Source of the DNA: Candidatus Taylorbacteria bacterium RIFCSPHIGHO2_02_FULL_46_13 | Lineage (GTDB): Bacteria > Patescibacteriota > Minisyncoccia > Phycocordibacterales > DSPV01 | Direction of reading: 5' to 3' | Assembly (NCBI GenBank): GCA_001821015.1 | Contig: MHRQ01000013.1 | Coordinates: 12,741-22,529 of the forward strand | DNA length: 9,789 bases | Shown here: in pieces, positions 1 through 6,907 of the stretch | How positions within the stretch are numbered: the stretch's first letter is position 1 | Layout: each line of letters opens with the position of its first letter | Made by a program: the position numbers and the translations under genes | The notes under the pieces: model-generated | What the model was told of the DNA's origin: nothing | Database searches by the model: none | The model's input: the letters and a program-made list of their open reading frames with translations, nothing else

Positions 1-1
1 A

Positions 2-439
2 TCTTATTACCCTCTGGTTGAACGAATTGTTTCAGACTATAGCGACTCTGTGCGTTTTGTGTACCGACATTTTCCGCTCGGGCAACATGCACAGGCACGG
101 GGCGCTGCGTCTGCAGCCGAGGCTGCCGGCAGACAAGGAAAATTCTGGGAGATGTATCGTCTTCTGTTTGAAGGACAATCCGAGTGGGCAGGCAATCCGA
201 CTGCCGAAAAGACTTTTGAGTCATACGCTTCTCAGTTAAACCTCAATATGGAGAAGTATCGCGCTGATGTTACGCTTTCCGAAGTTCAGGACATTATTCA
301 GACGCAGTATGAGGGGGGTATTAAGGCGAATGTGAATGCAACGCCCACTTTTTTCCTTAATGGGCGTAAGCTACAGAATCCGGCAGGTTATGAAGCGTTT
401 AAGCAACTCATTGATGCCGCCCTTGCAACCAGTTCTTAA
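2..439 (+). CDS. DsbA-family thiol:disulfide oxidoreductase, 3' part (5' end outside window)
   Basis: This is the C-terminal 145 residues of a thioredoxin-fold protein of the DsbA/Thioredoxin_4 type. The frame is open from base 2, so the start and the N-terminal CxxC active site lie upstream of the window. Visible family signs are the stretch RFVYRHFPLG (the beta strand after the first helix in DsbA-like proteins), an alanine-rich helical insert with GKFWEMYRLLF, and near the end NATPTFFLNG, which holds the conserved cis-proline facing the active site followed by a beta hairpin. By family knowledge it would oxidise or isomerise cysteines of exported proteins outside the cytoplasmic membrane. 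The next gene encodes a VKOR protein and overlaps the 3' end of this one by 26 bp. That supports a coupled pair in which VKOR reoxidises the DsbA-like partner. Whether it is an oxidase or an isomerase cannot be decided without the CxxC. Confidence 0.88.
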   Translation, partial: SYYPLVERIVSDYSDSVRFVYRHFPLGQHAQARGAASAAEAAGRQGKFWEMYRLLFEGQSEWAGNPTAEKTFESYASQLNLNMEKYRADVTLSEVQDIIQTQYEGGIKANVNATPTFFLNGRKLQNPAGYEAFKQLIDAALATSS

Positions 440-869
440 AAAGATCGGCTGGGCGCTTCTTGCAGTAAGCCTGTTGGGTTTTATTGATGCCGCATATTTG
501 TCCGCGAAATTCTATCTTGGCGAAACGCCAACCTGTTTTCTCTTAAAAGGTTGTGATGTGGTGACAACCAGTAGCTATTCCTCGGTGGCGGGGGTGCCCA
601 TCGCGCTGTTCGGTGCTTTGTTTTATCTTGCAGTTTTCGTGTTATCGCTGGCTTTCCTTGATCGGCGCGCTCCGAAACTCTTGAAATGGATAGGGGCCAT
701 TTCAGTGCCGGGATTTTTATTTACGTTGTACCTGGTATATCTTCAATTTTTTGTACTCCACGCACTTTGCATTTATTGCATGTTTTCCGCACTCACCAGC
801 ACCACGGTATTTGTACTCGCACTCATCGGTATGCGTCTACTACGACGCACACAGGTCAATGCGGTCTGA
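414..869 (+). CDS. Vitamin K epoxide reductase (VKOR) family membrane protein
   Basis: A 151-residue integral membrane protein with four predicted segments (about residues 11-33, 61-82, 91-115 and 117-142). It has the full VKOR cysteine set: Cys41 and Cys47 in the loop after TM1, and the CIYC redox pair Cys119/Cys122 at the start of TM4. The GVPIALFG stretch before TM2 is typical of bacterial VKORs. By family knowledge it takes electrons from a DsbA-like thioredoxin-fold partner and passes them to quinone, so driving disulfide formation outside the cytoplasm. The DsbA-like gene immediately upstream fits this. I chose ATG 414 because it places a short hydrophilic N-terminus before TM1. ATG 390 (eight residues longer) and ATG 336 are in frame but lie deeper in the upstream gene. 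No clear ribosome binding site is seen, and overlap with the upstream stop suggests translational coupling. It ends in TGA. Confidence 0.9.
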   Translation: MPPLQPVLKKIGWALLAVSLLGFIDAAYLSAKFYLGETPTCFLLKGCDVVTTSSYSSVAGVPIALFGALFYLAVFVLSLAFLDRRAPKLLKWIGAISVPGFLFTLYLVYLQFFVLHALCIYCMFSALTSTTVFVLALIGMRLLRRTQVNAV

Positions 870-890
870 CTTCCATTTCAGGGATTATTT

Positions 891-899
891 TGCTATACT
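891..899 (+). promoter_or_regulatory. Extended -10 promoter, possibly giving a leaderless mRNA
   Basis: TG at 891-892 followed by C and TATACT (894-899) makes a good extended -10 element. Only six bases separate it from ATG 906, so transcription would begin at or next to the start codon. No good -35 is present (TTCCAT at 871-876 is at 17-bp spacing). There is no Shine-Dalgarno sequence between the -10 and the ATG. Confidence 0.5.
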
Positions 900-905
900 G
901 CCGGG

Positions 906-2066
906 ATGAAATTTCCTATTCGCACACTTTTTGCGCTGTTATCTAGCGCTTTTGTATTACTGATAGCGCTTCCAGCCACTGCTTCTACGGTTGGTTTCGG
1001 TGAGACTTATACTCTGCCGACAGCGTCTCGTGTTGAGAGAAATCTCTATGTCGCCGCGGGGACTGCTCTTGTATCAAGCCCTGTTGACGGTGACGTTACT
1101 GTTGCCGCTGGAAATGCGACCGTTTCAGGCCCGGTCACGGGGGATATACTTATCACAGGCGGAACGCTTGACGTACTTGGCAGTGTGGGAGGGGATTTGC
1201 GCGGTGCAGGGGGAATACTGACTATATCGGACAAGATCGGGGGTGACGCAGTGCTCGCAGGAGGGTCCGTGTCGCTTCTTTCCGGTGCAAGCGTGGCCGG
1301 AGACGCGCTTGTCGCCGGAGGGAAAGTATCGCTGTTAGGTACTATTGATGGAACTACGTACGTCGCAGGTGGAGATATTTTCATAGATGGGAACATAAAA
1401 GGTACCGTGCACATTTATTCCGCAGGACGTGTTCGCGTTGGGCCTCATGCTGTCATTGGTGGAGATTTTATGTATCGTGCTTCTAGTAATGTGGTGATAG
1501 ACCCTGCGGCAGTCATTGTCGGTAAGACAACGTTTCAATATATACCGCCAATGATTTCCGCCCACGATATACGAGGATTTTTCGCGGGTTTGTTCGGGCT
1601 TCTCTTCGTTACCCGTCTGCTCGTGCTTATGGTCTCTGCGCTCTTTTTCGTGCTTGTGTTTAGGCGTGGAACCAGCAGTCTTGTGGGGGTGTCGCTTTCT
1701 ACTTTCTGGAAGATGTGTCTCATCGGTCTTGCGATTTTTGTTGCCGTTCCATTTGCAGGATTAATTATTGGGTTGACCATCTTTGGAGGGCTTCTGGCCA
1801 TAGTGATGCTCGTGGTGTGGTTAGTGCTGTTACTTATCGCGCAGATCTATGCTGGTGTTGTGTTCGCCGCTGTGTGCCAGAAATATATATTCAAACAAGA
1901 GGCAAGTCCGCTGGTCTCGTGGCGTACAGCGGCGCTTGGTGTGCTGGGTCTCGGGGTGGTGTGTTTGGTCCCCTACGTCGGTCTCTTTATCGGTCTGGTT
2001 TTTTTCCTTGTGGCGCTCGGTTCCTTGTCCACCTTGGCATATCGACACTTTATCTTATCCCGATAG
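906..2066 (+). CDS. Secreted/membrane polymer-forming (bactofilin-like) protein with multi-pass C-terminus
   Basis: A 386-residue protein in three parts. Residues 1-26 are a signal peptide (Lys-Arg, hydrophobic core, then PATAS near the likely cleavage site). Residues about 35-215 are short repeats rich in Gly, Val, Ala and Asp, such as GPVTGDILITGGTLDVLGSV and GDALVAGGKVSLLG. They have the roughly 18-residue rhythm of a right-handed beta-helix as in bactofilin/polymer-forming proteins. Residues about 225-385 are strongly hydrophobic with four to five predicted membrane segments. The beta-helical part should lie outside the cytoplasmic membrane because it follows a signal peptide, unlike cytosolic bactofilins. 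Proteins of this build are common in CPR genomes; their function is not established, and a cell-surface or envelope role is an inference. The gene appears to be a single transcription unit with its own -10 element just before the ATG. Confidence 0.75.
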   Translation: MKFPIRTLFALLSSAFVLLIALPATASTVGFGETYTLPTASRVERNLYVAAGTALVSSPVDGDVTVAAGNATVSGPVTGDILITGGTLDVLGSVGGDLRGAGGILTISDKIGGDAVLAGGSVSLLSGASVAGDALVAGGKVSLLGTIDGTTYVAGGDIFIDGNIKGTVHIYSAGRVRVGPHAVIGGDFMYRASSNVVIDPAAVIVGKTTFQYIPPMISAHDIRGFFAGLFGLLFVTRLLVLMVSALFFVLVFRRGTSSLVGVSLSTFWKMCLIGLAIFVAVPFAGLIIGLTIFGGLLAIVMLVVWLVLLLIAQIYAGVVFAAVCQKYIFKQEASPLVSWRTAALGVLGLGVVCLVPYVGLFIGLVFFLVALGSLSTLAYRHFILSR

Positions 2067-2130
2067 GGTAGTTTTTCGGGGGTGTAGATATCGGTACTCG
2101 CCAGGTGTATATTGAATCCCGTTAGGCCGA

Positions 2131-2151
2131 GGTCGTCCGCCGCGGACGACC
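2131..2151 (+). other. GC-rich hairpin without U-tract between two transcription units
   Basis: GGTCGTCC (2131-2138) pairs perfectly with GGACGACC (2144-2151) around a 5-nt loop. It lies 64 bp after the polymer-forming gene and 46 bp before the HlyD gene. The following bases are not T-rich, so a standard intrinsic terminator is not supported. It may be a pausing or RNA-end structure. Confidence 0.5.
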
Positions 2152-2197
2152 GTTGCTGCAAAGAGAACCGTAAGTAATAGTAGGCATTATTCAAACA

Positions 2198-3805
2198 ATG
2201 AGTCAAAAAACAGTAACAACCCATTTGATTTCTAACGGGATGAAAAGACTGTTAACCAAAAAAATATTTTATATACCAGCGACAGTACTCGTACTACTTG
2301 TGCTGTATGTCAGCTTCAAGCCGAAGCCTGCGGAGTATAGCTTTATAACGGTAGAGCGTGGCACCATTGTTTCAGAAGTGAGTATCACGGGGAATGTTAA
2401 GCCGATTGTAAGCGTTGAGCTTTCTTTTGAGCGTAGTGGCCGCGTTGCCTCGGTTCCGGTAAAAGTCGGAGATATCGTAGCCGCAGGTCAAACACTTCTT
2501 AGTCTAGATGCAACCGACAGCGTTCTAAATCTTCGCCAAGCCGAGGCCACGCTTGCCGCTGACCGGGCGGCGTTGGCGCAGTTGGTGAGAGGCACACGTA
2601 GCGAAGATATTGCTGTCTTGCAGTCAAAAGAAACGGCGGCACGTGCTGCGTTGGATGATGCAAAGAAATCGTTAGTGGACAAACTGCGCGATGCCTATAC
2701 GAAAGCTGATGATGCAGTTCGAAATTCCGCTGATAAATTCTTTGACAATGGTCGTTCCCCGTCCGCGCAGGTGAACATCGCGGTTAATGATGTCCAACTT
2801 AAATTAAATTTAAATCGTGATCGTGTCAGTCTTGAGAGTCTCTTGGTTGTTTGGCAGCAGAGTGCCGCAAGTCTCACTATTATAACAACCATAGCTAGTG
2901 CGCCAGAAAGTAACCTGACCGTGGCGACAAGCGAGACACGGGCAAATCTTACCGCGGTGGCCTCATTTCTTGATGAGCTTTCTTTGGCGGTTAATGCGCT
3001 AACTTCGGCACAAGGTATTACTCAAACAACGATTGATACCTATCGCGCAGGCATTTCCGCTTCCCGCACCGCTATCAATACAGCCCTCTCAAATGTTTCT
3101 TCGGGTGTTGATGCATACCATAGTGCCGTTTACAGTCTTGACCTTGCCAACAAGAATCTAGCCGTGGGTCTTTCGGGTTCTGCGCCAGAAGAGATACAAG
3201 CGGTAGAGGCAAAAGTCTTGGGGGATGAAGCGAACATTGACAGTATGCGTCATGCCGTAGCGGTGTCTTCCATTCGGTCTCCATTTGGCGGGATGGTGAC
3301 CACGCAAGATGGAAAAATCGGGCAGGTGGTTTCTGCCAATGTTCCGGTGGTTTCGGTTATTGGCAACAGCGGATTCCAGATTGAAGCGAATGTTCCGGAA
3401 GCTGACATCGCAAAATTGTCAGTTGGAAATACTGCCACGGTTACCCTTGATGCGTATGGCAGTGATACGCTGTTCGGCGCTCTCATCAGTAAAATTGACC
3501 CCGCTGAGACGCTGATAGACAATGTTGCAACGTATCAAGTGACTTTTAATTTTTTAGCGATGGACTCCCGGATACGTTCAGGGTTGACCGCTAATATAGA
3601 CGTGCTCTCCGGAGAGAAAGTTAATGTACTGGTGATACCGATTCGTGCGGTGCGTGATGTTTCTGGAAGTAAAGTCGTGCGGGTGAAACAGGGCGATACA
3701 ATCATTGATCGTCCCGTGGTTCTGGGTCTTAGAGGTTCCAACGGAGAGGTTGAGATTGTCTCGGGGCTTACACAGGGGGTCAGTGTCGCTATTCCTCTAA
3801 AATAA
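2198..3805 (+). CDS. HlyD/MacA-type membrane fusion (adaptor) protein of an ABC export system
   Basis: A 535-residue protein with one N-terminal membrane anchor (about residues 22-40). A first half of a biotinyl-lipoyl-like barrel follows (about 75-105, with GRVASVPVKVGDIVAAGQTL). A long helical region spans about 110-350. The second lipoyl half (about 357-390, IRSPFGGMVTTQDGKIGQ) comes next, then beta-barrel and membrane-proximal domains (about 390-535). At 535 residues it is much longer than E. coli MacA (371). The extra length is in the helical region, including a Lys/Asp/Ala-rich segment around 160-220. By family it would link a MacB-type permease to the cell exterior; in a monoderm-like CPR cell its partner is unclear. 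Start choice is uncertain: ATG 2198 has no ribosome binding site, and in-frame ATG 2240 (MKRLLTKK) would place the anchor nearer the N-terminus. It lies 4 bp before the ATPase gene, so the two are one operon. Confidence 0.87.
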   Translation: MSQKTVTTHLISNGMKRLLTKKIFYIPATVLVLLVLYVSFKPKPAEYSFITVERGTIVSEVSITGNVKPIVSVELSFERSGRVASVPVKVGDIVAAGQTLLSLDATDSVLNLRQAEATLAADRAALAQLVRGTRSEDIAVLQSKETAARAALDDAKKSLVDKLRDAYTKADDAVRNSADKFFDNGRSPSAQVNIAVNDVQLKLNLNRDRVSLESLLVVWQQSAASLTIITTIASAPESNLTVATSETRANLTAVASFLDELSLAVNALTSAQGITQTTIDTYRAGISASRTAINTALSNVSSGVDAYHSAVYSLDLANKNLAVGLSGSAPEEIQAVEAKVLGDEANIDSMRHAVAVSSIRSPFGGMVTTQDGKIGQVVSANVPVVSVIGNSGFQIEANVPEADIAKLSVGNTATVTLDAYGSDTLFGALISKIDPAETLIDNVATYQVTFNFLAMDSRIRSGLTANIDVLSGEKVNVLVIPIRAVRDVSGSKVVRVKQGDTIIDRPVVLGLRGSNGEVEIVSGLTQGVSVAIPLK

Positions 3806-3809
3806 CCAG

Positions 3810-4526
3810 ATGAACCCGCTCATCAGGGTGGAGCAAGTGGGTAAAGTCTTTGGCGAAGCACCCACACAGACTGTGGCACTTCGCGATGTTTCCTTGCACA
3901 TATCAAAGGGAGAATTTGTCGCGGTGATGGGGCCGTCAGGTTCAGGTAAATCAACACTGTTGCACATCCTCGGGTTTTTAGATGATCTTTCAAGTGGCAC
4001 CTATCATTTTGAAGGACGTGATGTTTCTACCTATACTCCCGAAGAGATTGCACGGATACGCAATGAAAAGTTGGGGTTTGTGTTTCAAGCCTTCAATCTA
4101 CTTCCGCGCACCTCGGTGTTAGAAAATGTCATATTGCCATTGCGTTATTCAAACGTGCCAGAGCGCGAGTGGCGCGATCGGGCGACTCGCGCGGTTCAAT
4201 CGGTGGGGCTCTTTCATCGGCTCTCTGCGGAGCCTTCCACACTTTCGGGCGGTGAGAAACAGCGTGTGGCGATTGCGCGAGCGCTGGTCAACAATCCCTC
4301 TGTCATTTTCGCTGACGAACCAACAGGGAACCTTGATTCAAAATCAGGCCAAGTAGTCATGGAGATTATTCGCCGCCTCAACGATGAAGGCCACACCGTC
4401 GTGCTTATTACGCACGAGACGTATACCGCAGAGAATGCAAAACGCATCATTCGCCTCAAAGATGGAGTGATTGAGTCCGATGCACTGGTAACCCAGCGCG
4501 CGGCACCTGAAACGTACAATAAATAA
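3810..4526 (+). CDS. MacB/LolD-type ABC transporter ATP-binding protein
   Basis: A 238-residue ABC ATPase with all core motifs: Walker A GPSGSGKST at 41-49, Q-loop Gln93, signature LSGGE at 145-149, Walker B VIFADE at 165-170 with catalytic Glu170, D-loop NLDS, and H-loop His202. Length and sequence fit the MacB/LolD/FtsE group, whose ATPase and permease are separate proteins or a fusion (as in E. coli MacB). Here they are separate. The protein would sit on the cytoplasmic face and power the permease encoded directly downstream. The start is 4 bp after the stop of the adaptor gene and its stop is 1 bp before the permease ATG, so translation is probably coupled. The substrate cannot be told from sequence. 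Confidence 0.95.
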   Translation: MNPLIRVEQVGKVFGEAPTQTVALRDVSLHISKGEFVAVMGPSGSGKSTLLHILGFLDDLSSGTYHFEGRDVSTYTPEEIARIRNEKLGFVFQAFNLLPRTSVLENVILPLRYSNVPEREWRDRATRAVQSVGLFHRLSAEPSTLSGGEKQRVAIARALVNNPSVIFADEPTGNLDSKSGQVVMEIIRRLNDEGHTVVLITHETYTAENAKRIIRLKDGVIESDALVTQRAAPETYNK

Positions 4527-4527
4527 T

Positions 4528-5766
4528 ATGACACTCAAACACACGATAGAAACCGCGTTTGCCGGATTGCGCACCAACCGATCGCGTTCGGCACTCACTA
4601 TTTTAGGGATTGTCATTGGTATCACCGCGATTATCCTTGTCATGTCGCTCGGTGCCGGTGCGCAAGCGCTTATTTTGGGACAGGTGCAGGGGCTTGGTAC
4701 TAACACCATCGCGGTCATTCCGGGCCGCGAGCCGTCGGGGCCTTCGGATGTGGCGCAGGTCTTTAGCGATTCACTCAAGGAAAAAGATATCACGGCGCTC
4801 AAGAGCAAGTTTAATGTGCCGCACCTCGCGAGTCTGATGCCGATTCTGTTTGGGGCCGAGACCGGTGTGTATGGTTCAAACACGTACCATCTCACGATAT
4901 TCGGCTCATCCGAGCTCATCGCAGAGATGTTTGACCTGCATCCGACCGAAGGATTTTTCTTTGATGAAAATGACGTAAAGGCGCGTGCTGATTCTATCGT
5001 AATCGGTTCCAAAGTCCGTGATCAGCTCTTCGATGGCAGTGAGCCTCTCGGCGAGAAAGTTCGTATTAAGGATCGAAACTTCAGGGTGGTTGGCGTCTTA
5101 CCAAAGACCGGCGGAGGGTCGCTCTTTAATTTTGATGAAGCCGTTATTATGCCCTACACAACCGCACGCGATTACGTGTTTGGTATCAAGTATTATCACC
5201 GTTTCATTATTCAGGCGGATAGCGATAAAAACGTTTCATCAACGGCCGAAGATGTGCGCACAACATTGCGCGAATCGCACGGCATTGACGATCCTGCAAA
5301 AGATGATTTCTTTGTCTCCACGCAAGAAGATCTTGCGGCACGCCTCGGGACTATTACAACCGCGCTGACATGGTTTTTGATCGCGATGGCGTCTATCGCG
5401 CTTTTTGTCGGCGGCATCGGCATTATGAATATTATGCTGGTCTCGGTAACCGAGCGCACGCGCGAGATAGGCCTCCGGAAGGCCCTCGGGGCGACCGAGC
5501 GGGATATTCTCGCGCAGTTTTTACTTGAAGCAGTGTTTCTCACGGCGATTGGCGGCTTGGTGGGAATTATACTTGGGACATTGCTTTCTTTTATTATCTC
5601 CATTGCTCTTTCGGTCGGGCTTGGCGTGAATTGGCAATTTGTTTTTCCGATTTCCGGGGCGTTGTTAGGCCTTGTGGTTTCCACCCTCGTTGGCCTTGTT
5701 TTTGGCGGATACCCTGCCAGACAGGCGTCACGAAAGAGCCCTATAGAAGCATTGCGGTACGAGTAA
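4528..5766 (+). CDS. MacB/FtsX-type ABC transporter permease
   Basis: A 412-residue permease with the MacB topology. One membrane segment near the N-terminus (about 20-45, after the LRTNRSRSALTILGIVIG stretch typical of the family) is followed by a large extracytoplasmic MacB_PCD-like domain (about 50-275). Three C-terminal segments follow (about 283-310, 338-365, 373-398) carrying the FtsX domain. Other family marks are GGIGIMNIMLVSVTERTREI and REIGLRKALGA, with the cytoplasmic coupling region, and the terminal PIEALRYE. MacB-type systems are mechanotransmission transporters that export peptides, toxins or lipoproteins rather than moving solutes through the membrane. With the two upstream genes it completes a tripartite-like system. 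No outer-membrane partner gene is seen in the window. Confidence 0.94.
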   Translation: MTLKHTIETAFAGLRTNRSRSALTILGIVIGITAIILVMSLGAGAQALILGQVQGLGTNTIAVIPGREPSGPSDVAQVFSDSLKEKDITALKSKFNVPHLASLMPILFGAETGVYGSNTYHLTIFGSSELIAEMFDLHPTEGFFFDENDVKARADSIVIGSKVRDQLFDGSEPLGEKVRIKDRNFRVVGVLPKTGGGSLFNFDEAVIMPYTTARDYVFGIKYYHRFIIQADSDKNVSSTAEDVRTTLRESHGIDDPAKDDFFVSTQEDLAARLGTITTALTWFLIAMASIALFVGGIGIMNIMLVSVTERTREIGLRKALGATERDILAQFLLEAVFLTAIGGLVGIILGTLLSFIISIALSVGLGVNWQFVFPISGALLGLVVSTLVGLVFGGYPARQASRKSPIEALRYE

Positions 5767-5774
5767 AAGGCCGC

Positions 5775-5809
5775 TCGCCCTCTCTTTTGCAAGAGCATTG
5801 CGGGGGCGA
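5775..5809 (+). other. Bipartite hairpin after the export operon
   Basis: TCGCCC (5775-5780) pairs with GGGCGA (5804-5809). Inside it CTCTT (5782-5786) pairs with AAGAG (5791-5795) around TTGC. It begins 9 bp after the permease stop, where a terminator is expected, but no T-run follows. It could be a factor-dependent end or a 3'-end-stabilising structure. Confidence 0.45.
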
Positions 5810-5897
5810 ACCGTCTCTCAAAAGAAATTTCCTCGCGTAGAGCTTGGGGAAAAGCCTTGATTTGTAAGGGTACTTCGGTTCAATGCATAGAATTCGC

Positions 5898-5939
5898 CTA
5901 TATACTAACTCTACGCTATAGCGTAGAGTTAGTATATAG
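5898..5939. repeat. Perfect 42-bp palindrome upstream of the DGR promoter
   Basis: Every base from 5898 to 5918 pairs with its mirror from 5919 to 5939, giving 21-bp arms with no spacer. The centre reads CTACGCTATAGCGTAG. The right edge lies 4 bp before the -35 of the DGR promoter. The core word recurs nearby: GCGTAGAG at 5835-5842, and TACGCT at 5952-5957 and 5990-5995. It may be a regulator-binding site, a cruciform, or an end or scar of a mobile element. It is AT-rich and has no following T-run, so a terminator is less likely. Confidence 0.85.
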
Positions 5940-5943
5940 AGCA

Positions 5944-5973
5944 TTGACAGATACGCTATAAATATAGTATACT
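5944..5973 (+). promoter_or_regulatory. Strong sigma70-like promoter for the DGR target gene
   Basis: A perfect -35 TTGACA (5944-5949) and a -10 TATACT (5968-5973) are separated by 18 bp. Transcription would begin near 5980, giving a leader of about 140 nt before ATG 6123. It is the best promoter match I found in the window. An 8-bp direct repeat GATACGCT (5950-5957 and 5988-5995) brackets the -10, which suggests operator sites related to the palindrome next to it. Confidence 0.75.
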
Positions 5974-6010
5974 GTTACAAGTTTTTTGATACGCTGGCTT
6001 TATTCGTCAT

Positions 6011-6103
6011 AGCAGAAAGCGGCTTACTCCATAGGCCATTCTCTGCTGTGGCGAAGAGTCCAGCACACATAAAACCGCCCGCTGTTCTTAATGGACATCG
6101 GGC
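6011..6103 (+). other. Structured 5' leader of the DGR target gene
   Basis: Two possible stems are seen in the long leader: AGCAGA (6011-6016) with TCTGCT (6042-6047), and GCCCG (6077-6081) with CGGGC (6099-6103). The second ends 8 nt before the ribosome binding site. I do not recognise a known riboswitch. The stems are short and could be chance. Confidence 0.3.
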
Positions 6104-6111
6104 AAAAACAG

Positions 6112-6117
6112 AAAGGA
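6112..6117 (+). promoter_or_regulatory. Ribosome binding site of the DGR target gene
   Basis: AAAGGA lies 5 nt before ATG 6123. It supports that start over the in-frame GTG at 6048. It is one of the few recognisable Shine-Dalgarno sites in the window. Confidence 0.6.
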
Positions 6118-6122
6118 TTGTT

Positions 6123-6701
6123 ATGACGGCTCATGCTGTTACCGACGATCGAAAAGCAAATCAAAAACCGACTCCAGAACAAGTTGACACCTACACGCGG
6201 CGCGAAAGTGAACTGCGCACCCGATTCCTCAAAGGAATTTTGGACACCAGCGGTGTGCTGGATTTGCTTCAGAGGACATTGGAGTTGGTCAAGGGTTTCA
6301 TCAACGGCAACGTCCAACCGGAAATTCCCGATTGGGCGGACAAGGAAAATCCGATCATTCAACACACGCTCTGCGGCGTTTTTGACCCGTCCAGACTCAC
6401 GACGGCGAATGTCTTTGCGGAAGGAGAAAGCGTACTTGAGGGCGAGCAATATCTTGCCCGGGCACAGAAACTGGACTCGATGAACGCCTGCGCGTTTGAC
6501 TTCTACGCGAAGCCAGAAAACTGGAAGTATCTTCCGAAGGACGTTGATGTCATCGTCTTTCCACAGACGGTGTTTCGCGGCTCGGACGGCAACCGTTACG
6601 TGAGATATCTCTATCGCTACGGTTTGGAGTGGTACCGTAACGTCAAATGGCTCGGCCGCGGGTTCGATCGCGGCTGTAGGGTGGCCGTGCTCGCAAGTTA
6701 A
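6123..6701 (+). CDS. DGR variable target protein (C-terminal hypervariable region)
   Basis: A 192-residue protein whose last 40 codons are the variable repeat of the DGR. The N-terminal part (residues 1-130) is soluble and partly helical (for example residues 27-55), has no signal peptide or membrane segment, and matches no family I can name. Residues about 138-192 (from KYLPKDVDVIVFPQTVFRG on) look like the short C-terminal fold of DGR targets from CPR bacteria, probably a C-type-lectin-like core; that fold is an inference. Relative to the TR the altered residues are G153, Y166, E169, Y171, V174, G178, R179, G180, D182, G184 and C185; a change at codon 187 is silent. The template would give mostly Asn, Lys, Asp, Arg or Tyr at those sites. 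The invariant residues between them (such as W170, W176, L177, F181, R186) would form the scaffold. By analogy with DGR targets it should bind variable ligands. Lack of an export signal leaves its location open. Confidence 0.88.
   Translation: MTAHAVTDDRKANQKPTPEQVDTYTRRESELRTRFLKGILDTSGVLDLLQRTLELVKGFINGNVQPEIPDWADKENPIIQHTLCGVFDPSRLTTANVFAEGESVLEGEQYLARAQKLDSMNACAFDFYAKPENWKYLPKDVDVIVFPQTVFRGSDGNRYVRYLYRYGLEWYRNVKWLGRGFDRGCRVAVLAS
6573..6696 (+). repeat. DGR variable repeat (VR)
   Basis: This 124-bp segment at the 3' end of the target gene aligns without gaps to the TR at 7055-7178 (offset 482). Of 124 positions 109 agree. Fourteen of the 15 mismatches are at adenines in the TR: ten A to G, three A to T, one A to C. 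The one exception is T7124 versus G6642. Mismatches lie between 6579 and 6683; the last 13 bp (6684-6696) are identical and probably hold the site where reverse transcription is primed. Homology stops two codons before the target gene ends. Confidence 0.97.
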
Positions 6702-6716
6702 CACTCTGGCCTCGGT

Positions 6717-6746
6717 CACTTTGCACTTTGTTCACTTTGACCTTTG
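6717..6746 (+). repeat. Short tandem repeat CACTTTG after the VR
   Basis: CACTTTG occurs at 6717-6723, 6724-6730 and 6733-6739, followed by the near copy ACCTTTG at 6740-6746. It lies between the target gene's stop and the terminator. Confidence 0.6.
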
Positions 6747-6751
6747 TCCTC

Positions 6752-6790
6752 GCCCCGCACTTTTCTCGAAAAAGTGCGGGGCATTTTCTT
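6752..6790 (+). terminator. Intrinsic terminator after the DGR target gene
   Basis: A 13-bp perfect stem, GCCCCGCACTTTT (6752-6764) with its complement at 6770-6782, has a 5-nt loop and is followed by ATTTTCTTT. It would end the target mRNA. DGRs often carry a hairpin downstream of the VR that helps target recognition, but here it is 55 bp away, further than in the phage BPP-1 system, so termination is the simpler reading. Confidence 0.85.
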
Positions 6791-6874
6791 TATGTTAAGC
6801 TAATATCGGTATTAGGTGAATATTTGAATGATTACGATTGTTCAACACCGAATCCAGTATCCATACGCTGAGAG

Positions 6875-6899
6875 CGTCCGCGGTTTACAGCTTCGGACG
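6875..6899 (+). other. Hairpin just before the small ORF and TR
   Basis: CGTCCG (6875-6880) pairs with CGGACG (6894-6899) around a 13-nt loop. The 3' arm touches the GGAGG motif of the following small ORF. It may be part of the TR-containing RNA. Confidence 0.35.
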
Positions 6900-6907
6900 G
6901 AGGGCTT

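Noticed and set aside
1046..1414. 122-codon minus-strand frame rich in Pro, Ser, Thr and Ala
   Set aside because: It is the complement of the Gly/Val/Asp-rich beta-helix repeats and has low-complexity composition as expected of a shadow.
2067..2197. Possible tRNA or other structured RNA in the gap before the HlyD gene
   Set aside because: Only one hairpin is present; no cloverleaf, anticodon arm or CCA-type end can be drawn.
4344..5798. Long minus-strand open frames (222 and 195 codons) opposite the ATPase and permease genes
   Set aside because: They mirror strongly conserved MacB-type genes and have no recognisable domain of their own.
6024..6719. 231-codon open frame on the minus strand across the target gene
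   Set aside because: It is antisense to the target gene. The VR/TR substitution pattern, promoter, ribosome binding site and terminator all support the plus strand.
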